Source of the DNA: Thermoplasmatota archaeon
GTDB taxonomy: Archaea; Thermoplasmatota; E2; DHVEG-1
Assembly: GCA_018334795.1 (NCBI GenBank)
Contig: JAGXLH010000027.1
Location: 1 to 16,847 of the forward strand
Reading direction: 5' to 3'
DNA length: 16,847 nucleotides
Below are positions 14,273 to 16,847 of the stretch, piece by piece. The stretch's first letter is position 1; every line of letters begins with the position of its first letter. The position numbers and the translations under genes were made by a program. The notes under the pieces were generated by a model. That model was not told the origin of the DNA. It was given only the letters and a program-made list of their open reading frames with translations, and did no database searches.

Positions 14273-14545
14273 ATGAAACATGATATCGTTGCCCTGATTT
14301 GGAATGATGCTTTTGCTTTTGAAGAAGAAGAGTTAACGGATGAAAATTTCCAATTATCTCCAACATTCCAATGTGGAGTTGTAGTAAAAGAGGATATGGA
14401 AAAAATTCGAATTGTTCATGGATTTAGTCTAGATCATGATGAACATGATTTTATTGTCATTCCCAAAGCAAGTATTCTTAAACGAAAAACTTTAGGGTTT
14501 TTTGATTGTGAAACTAGTGAAATAAAGATATCTACTAAAAAATAA
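14273..14545 (+). CDS. Uncharacterised 90-residue acidic protein
   Basis: I chose the ATG at 14273; a TTG at 14180 is in frame but has no ribosome site and adds a poor-looking N-terminus. The protein is soluble, with no signal or membrane part. Its pattern is VALIWNDAF near the start, an acidic stretch (FEEEELTDEN), then FQCGVVVKEDMEKIRIVHGFS and DFIVIPKASILK. The W-x-D-A ... G-x-x-x-K-E-D ... IVIPKA layout recalls small beta-rich proteins found in archaea, bacteria and phages, for which I know no function. The last 20 residues (FFDCETSEIKISTKK) are specific to this copy. It may share a transcript with the membrane peptide 118 bases upstream. No function is proposed. Confidence 0.6.
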   Translation: MKHDIVALIWNDAFAFEEEELTDENFQLSPTFQCGVVVKEDMEKIRIVHGFSLDHDEHDFIVIPKASILKRKTLGFFDCETSEIKISTKK

Positions 14546-14610
14546 GAGAAAAAATTTATGAATGAATTCACTATGTCCTACTTGGCCAACAAAAAAATTG
14601 GTACCATACT

Positions 14611-14682
14611 GCGGATGTGATCTAGGGGTTATGATTAGAGCCTTCCAAGCTCTCAGCCCGGGTTCAAATCCCGGCGTCCGCA
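14611..14682 (+). tRNA. tRNA-Gly(UCC)
   Basis: The 72-base sequence folds as a full cloverleaf. The acceptor stem is GCGGATG/CGTCCGC with one T-G pair, then a short D stem (ATC/GAT) and the anticodon stem AGAGC/GCTCT. The anticodon loop is CTTCCAA with anticodon TCC at 14644-14646. The T arm is CCGGG/CCCGG with loop TTCAAAT, and the discriminator base is A. CCA is not encoded, as usual in archaea. A T-run follows as a terminator. The glycine codons read are mainly GGA and GGG. Confidence 0.96.
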
Positions 14683-14715
14683 TCTTTTTTCCCTTTTCTA
14701 GTAATAAACCATGGT

Positions 14716-14800
14716 GCAGGGGTAGCCAAGCCTGGCCAACGGCGCAAGGTTCAGGGCCTTGTCCTGCAGAGGTCCAAGGGTTCAAATCCCTTCCCCTGCA
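14716..14800 (+). tRNA. tRNA-Leu(CAG)
   Basis: The 85-base sequence has acceptor stem GCAGGGG/CCCCTGC, D stem GCC/GGC, and anticodon stem CAAGG/CCTTG. The loop is TTCAGGG with anticodon CAG at 14752-14754. A long variable arm (TCCTGCAGAGGTCC) identifies a class II tRNA. The T arm is AAGGG/CCCTT with loop TTCAAAT, and the discriminator is A, as expected for leucine. CCA is not encoded. Seven T residues directly after it should end transcription. It lies 33 bases after tRNA-Gly. Confidence 0.96.
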
Positions 14801-14831
14801 TTTTTTTACGCTAAAAGTTCACTTTTTCCAG

Positions 14832-16706
14832 TTACCGCAATCCATACCATCTGAAATGTTTCTTAGTACCTAAATATTTAATAAACTCAATACCGCCTGC
14901 AGCAAATAGCCTCATCATGTTGAACCGTTGTTTTATACCTTTGTTTGACGAAAGTAATTTAACTACAATTCGAAGATTATCAATCTGTGACAGGTTTTGT
15001 TGACCATCTAATTGGAAATCCTGTATATTTACATTAAAATTAATTGTAATTTCATTCAGTTTGCCTTGAATAACTTGAATATGTTCCACCGTATCTTTTG
15101 TGGTTTTAAAAATCCAACTTGTAGGCGGCGTTCCATTATTTTTCACGGTGACTTGTATTGTTTGATCGCCAAGTAACCTTAAAAATCTGGACATCTCTAT
15201 GACATTGTGCATTCCTACTGTTTCAGTGTACCTTTTAATTACGGGGTCTGGCGATGCCTCTAAAAACTCCTGAGCATGCTGACTAAAATTACCTCCTTGA
15301 AGTTGAGAGCCAGCATCAACTGAAAATGTTAGTTCAGATAATCGGTTAGCGATGAACGTTGTTAATGGTGTTTTTGTCTTGTATTTTCTCTTACGTATTC
15401 GTTCTTTTTCGATGAACGTATCTATTGTCCAGAATTTTGCCATACATATTGATGCTAGCTCTTCAGTTCGTTTGCTTGACAGATGTTTGGTTTTGAATAC
15501 GGAATGCATTTCATCGAATTTATTCCAATCGGTTTCAAAGATTAACCCCTGTGAGTTTAAATCATCATAAAATTTTGTTCCTGGATATGGTGTAGCAATA
15601 CCATACGCTGAACTTGTAAGCCCGATTTTTTTAGCATATTCAGGGAATTTTAATATTTCATCTTCAGTCTGTTCGGGTAAACCAATAACAAATGTCCCCC
15701 CTGCAGATCCGCCCCATTTTCTAATATTATTAGCTGCTTTAACGTGAACATCGGTTTTTAAACCTTTGGAAGTTGAATTAATATCTTTCATATTTGGACT
15801 TTCAATACCCATTTCAAAGCCCTCTATCCCCGCTGCAATCATTTTTCGTACAATCTCAGGATGTTTCGCTATTGAATCAGGTCGTACCTTTACGCCAAAT
15901 CTTATATCTAAATCATTCTCTGAGAGTATGTCACAAAATCGTTCAACGAGTTTAGGGTTCCCCATAAAATGCGGATCTGTAACCTCTATGCTGAGAGGTT
16001 TCTCATTATGAAATTTAACTATTTCAAAAATTTCGTCTATAACATTTTCTGGGGAACGATATCGCTGATGACTGTTACTCATATGGGGTTCACAGCAAAA
16101 ACTACATCGACCCCAGCAACCTCGAGATGTGGTAAGCACATCATGTTTTCTATCCTGCATTAACGTATTATGATACGTGTATCGTCTGAGATGTCGTGCT
16201 GGAAACGGAAAGCTATCTAAATCCTCGATGAATTCTTGATTCGGATTATGAATTATTTCTTTCCCCTCTTTATAAGAAACACCGTTTACACATTTTGCAT
16301 CCCCCTTTGTAATCAGTTCATGCATTATGTGTTCACCTTCACCTCGAACTATGATGTCTACTTGCGGGTGAGAGAGCAATTCATCGGGGACTGCTGTAGG
16401 GTGATATCCACCAAGAACTGTCGTGATATCTTTATTCTTTGCAAATCTTGCAATTTGTAATCCTTCACTGTGCTCTGTTGCAGACATTGAAATTCCAACG
16501 AGATCTGGCTTAAGTATGTTCAAATATTTTTCAACAGTTTTTTGAATTGGCTTAGGCTCCATCTCCAAATCTATAATATTGACTTCATCAACTACATCTT
16601 CCACATATGCAGCAATATACTCAAGTCCGGTAGGAATTATATCAAACGCAAAAGATAGACCATGTCTCCCAGATGGCTTAATTAGTAGAATTCTTTTAAA
16701 CGACAT
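14832..16706 (-). CDS. B12-binding radical SAM enzyme with C-terminal extension
   Basis: The product has 624 residues from the ATG at 16706, preceded by AAGGGAG at a spacing of eight; the frame stays open nine codons further up without a better site. Residues 1-150 form a cobalamin-binding-type domain (ILLIKPSG, VGISMSATEHSE, TVLGGYHPT) without the DxHxxG motif, as is common in this class. The radical SAM cluster motif is RGCWGRCSFC (Cys197, Cys201, Cys204). It is followed by beta-barrel segments such as VTDPHFMG, GVKVRPDSI, FEMGIESP and FVIGLPEQTEDEI. About 190 residues after position 430 are unassigned. Class B radical SAM enzymes methylate unreactive carbons or make C-C and C-S bonds; hopanoid methylase and GDGT ring synthases are members. 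The gene is on its own and converges with the tRNA pair. Its substrate cannot be read from the sequence. Confidence 0.88.
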   Translation of the reverse strand: MSFKRILLIKPSGRHGLSFAFDIIPTGLEYIAAYVEDVVDEVNIIDLEMEPKPIQKTVEKYLNILKPDLVGISMSATEHSEGLQIARFAKNKDITTVLGGYHPTAVPDELLSHPQVDIIVRGEGEHIMHELITKGDAKCVNGVSYKEGKEIIHNPNQEFIEDLDSFPFPARHLRRYTYHNTLMQDRKHDVLTTSRGCWGRCSFCCEPHMSNSHQRYRSPENVIDEIFEIVKFHNEKPLSIEVTDPHFMGNPKLVERFCDILSENDLDIRFGVKVRPDSIAKHPEIVRKMIAAGIEGFEMGIESPNMKDINSTSKGLKTDVHVKAANNIRKWGGSAGGTFVIGLPEQTEDEILKFPEYAKKIGLTSSAYGIATPYPGTKFYDDLNSQGLIFETDWNKFDEMHSVFKTKHLSSKRTEELASICMAKFWTIDTFIEKERIRKRKYKTKTPLTTFIANRLSELTFSVDAGSQLQGGNFSQHAQEFLEASPDPVIKRYTETVGMHNVIEMSRFLRLLGDQTIQVTVKNNGTPPTSWIFKTTKDTVEHIQVIQGKLNEITINFNVNIQDFQLDGQQNLSQIDNLRIVVKLLSSNKGIKQRFNMMRLFAAGGIEFIKYLGTKKHFRWYGLR

Positions 16707-16708
16707 TT

Positions 16709-16762
16709 TTAAGCTCCCTTGGAGTCTTCGCAATCTCGATTTGGATTATATTCCGCTATCAT
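16709..16762 (-). CDS. Possible 17-residue upstream ORF of the radical SAM gene
   Basis: The frame encodes MIAEYNPNRDCEDSKGA and stops two bases before the radical SAM ATG. GGTGA lies four bases before its own ATG, and its stop overlaps the spacer after the AAGGGAG site of the main gene. This layout would allow translational coupling. If transcription starts from the closer TATA-like box (about 16744-16752) the ORF is not in the transcript, so support is modest. Confidence 0.25.
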   Translation of the reverse strand: MIAEYNPNRDCEDSKGA

Positions 16763-16786
16763 TTTTTCACCATGTTTCAATTTGAA

Positions 16787-16803
16787 TTAAAGATATAATA
16801 ACA
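16787..16803 (-). promoter_or_regulatory. TATA-like box upstream of the radical SAM gene
   Basis: The minus strand has TTTGTTATTATATCTTT here. Transcription would begin near 16772, just before the GGTGA of the small upstream ORF. A second AT box (GAATATAAT, near 16744-16752) gives a shorter leader. Which is used cannot be told from the sequence. Confidence 0.25.
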
Positions 16804-16847
16804 AATTTTGTGTAGATTTGTTGTCTCTATGTCCACCACAAGGAAAA

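Noticed and set aside
14611..14800. The tRNA pair as an integration site for a mobile element
   Set aside because: No integrase gene, no duplicated tRNA 3' end and no direct repeat was seen in the window. CRISPR repeats and transposase genes were also looked for and not found.

Overview
The window is AT-rich DNA from an archaeon. The evidence is a group II chaperonin (thermosome) with a Gly/Met-rich tail, TATA-box/BRE-like promoters, Shine-Dalgarno sites of the GGTGA/GAGG type, and tRNAs without an encoded CCA. A bacterial-type GrpE-DnaK pair suggests a mesophilic or moderately thermophilic euryarchaeal-type lineage. Thermoplasmatota-like is a guess; the window alone does not settle the phylum.

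Positions 1-9360 hold metabolic genes that look like an acyl-amino-acid lipid module. A ketopantoate reductase (CoA synthesis) runs off the left edge and is divergent from an extended-SDR dehydrogenase/epimerase. A minus-strand run, read from 7165 down to 1693, encodes an acyl-CoA ligase, a serine-palmitoyltransferase-like alpha-oxoamine synthase, a classical SDR ketoreductase and two paralogous membrane-anchored hexapeptide acyltransferases. A PAPS-type sulfotransferase is divergent from the ligase. A second extended-SDR gene, a diverged paralog of the first in opposite orientation, closes the block; it has lost its NAD-binding N-terminus exactly where the thermosome promoter begins. Read together, the enzymes could activate a fatty acid, condense it with an amino acid, reduce the 3-keto product, acylate it and sulfate it. 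That would be a sphingolipid- or sulfonolipid-like pathway, unexpected in an archaeon. This is inference from family membership and clustering.

Positions 9361-13600 are a protein-folding block: thermosome, then grpE and dnaK, all on the plus strand. No dnaJ follows dnaK within the window.

Positions 13601-14610 are sparse. They hold a strong stem-loop with a T-run, a possible small RNA, two tiny predicted membrane peptides and an uncharacterised 90-residue protein. Two tRNA genes follow, Gly(UCC) and Leu(CAG).

Positions 14832-16706 encode a large B12-binding radical SAM enzyme on the minus strand with an unassigned C-terminal extension. A possible 17-codon upstream ORF precedes it at the right edge.
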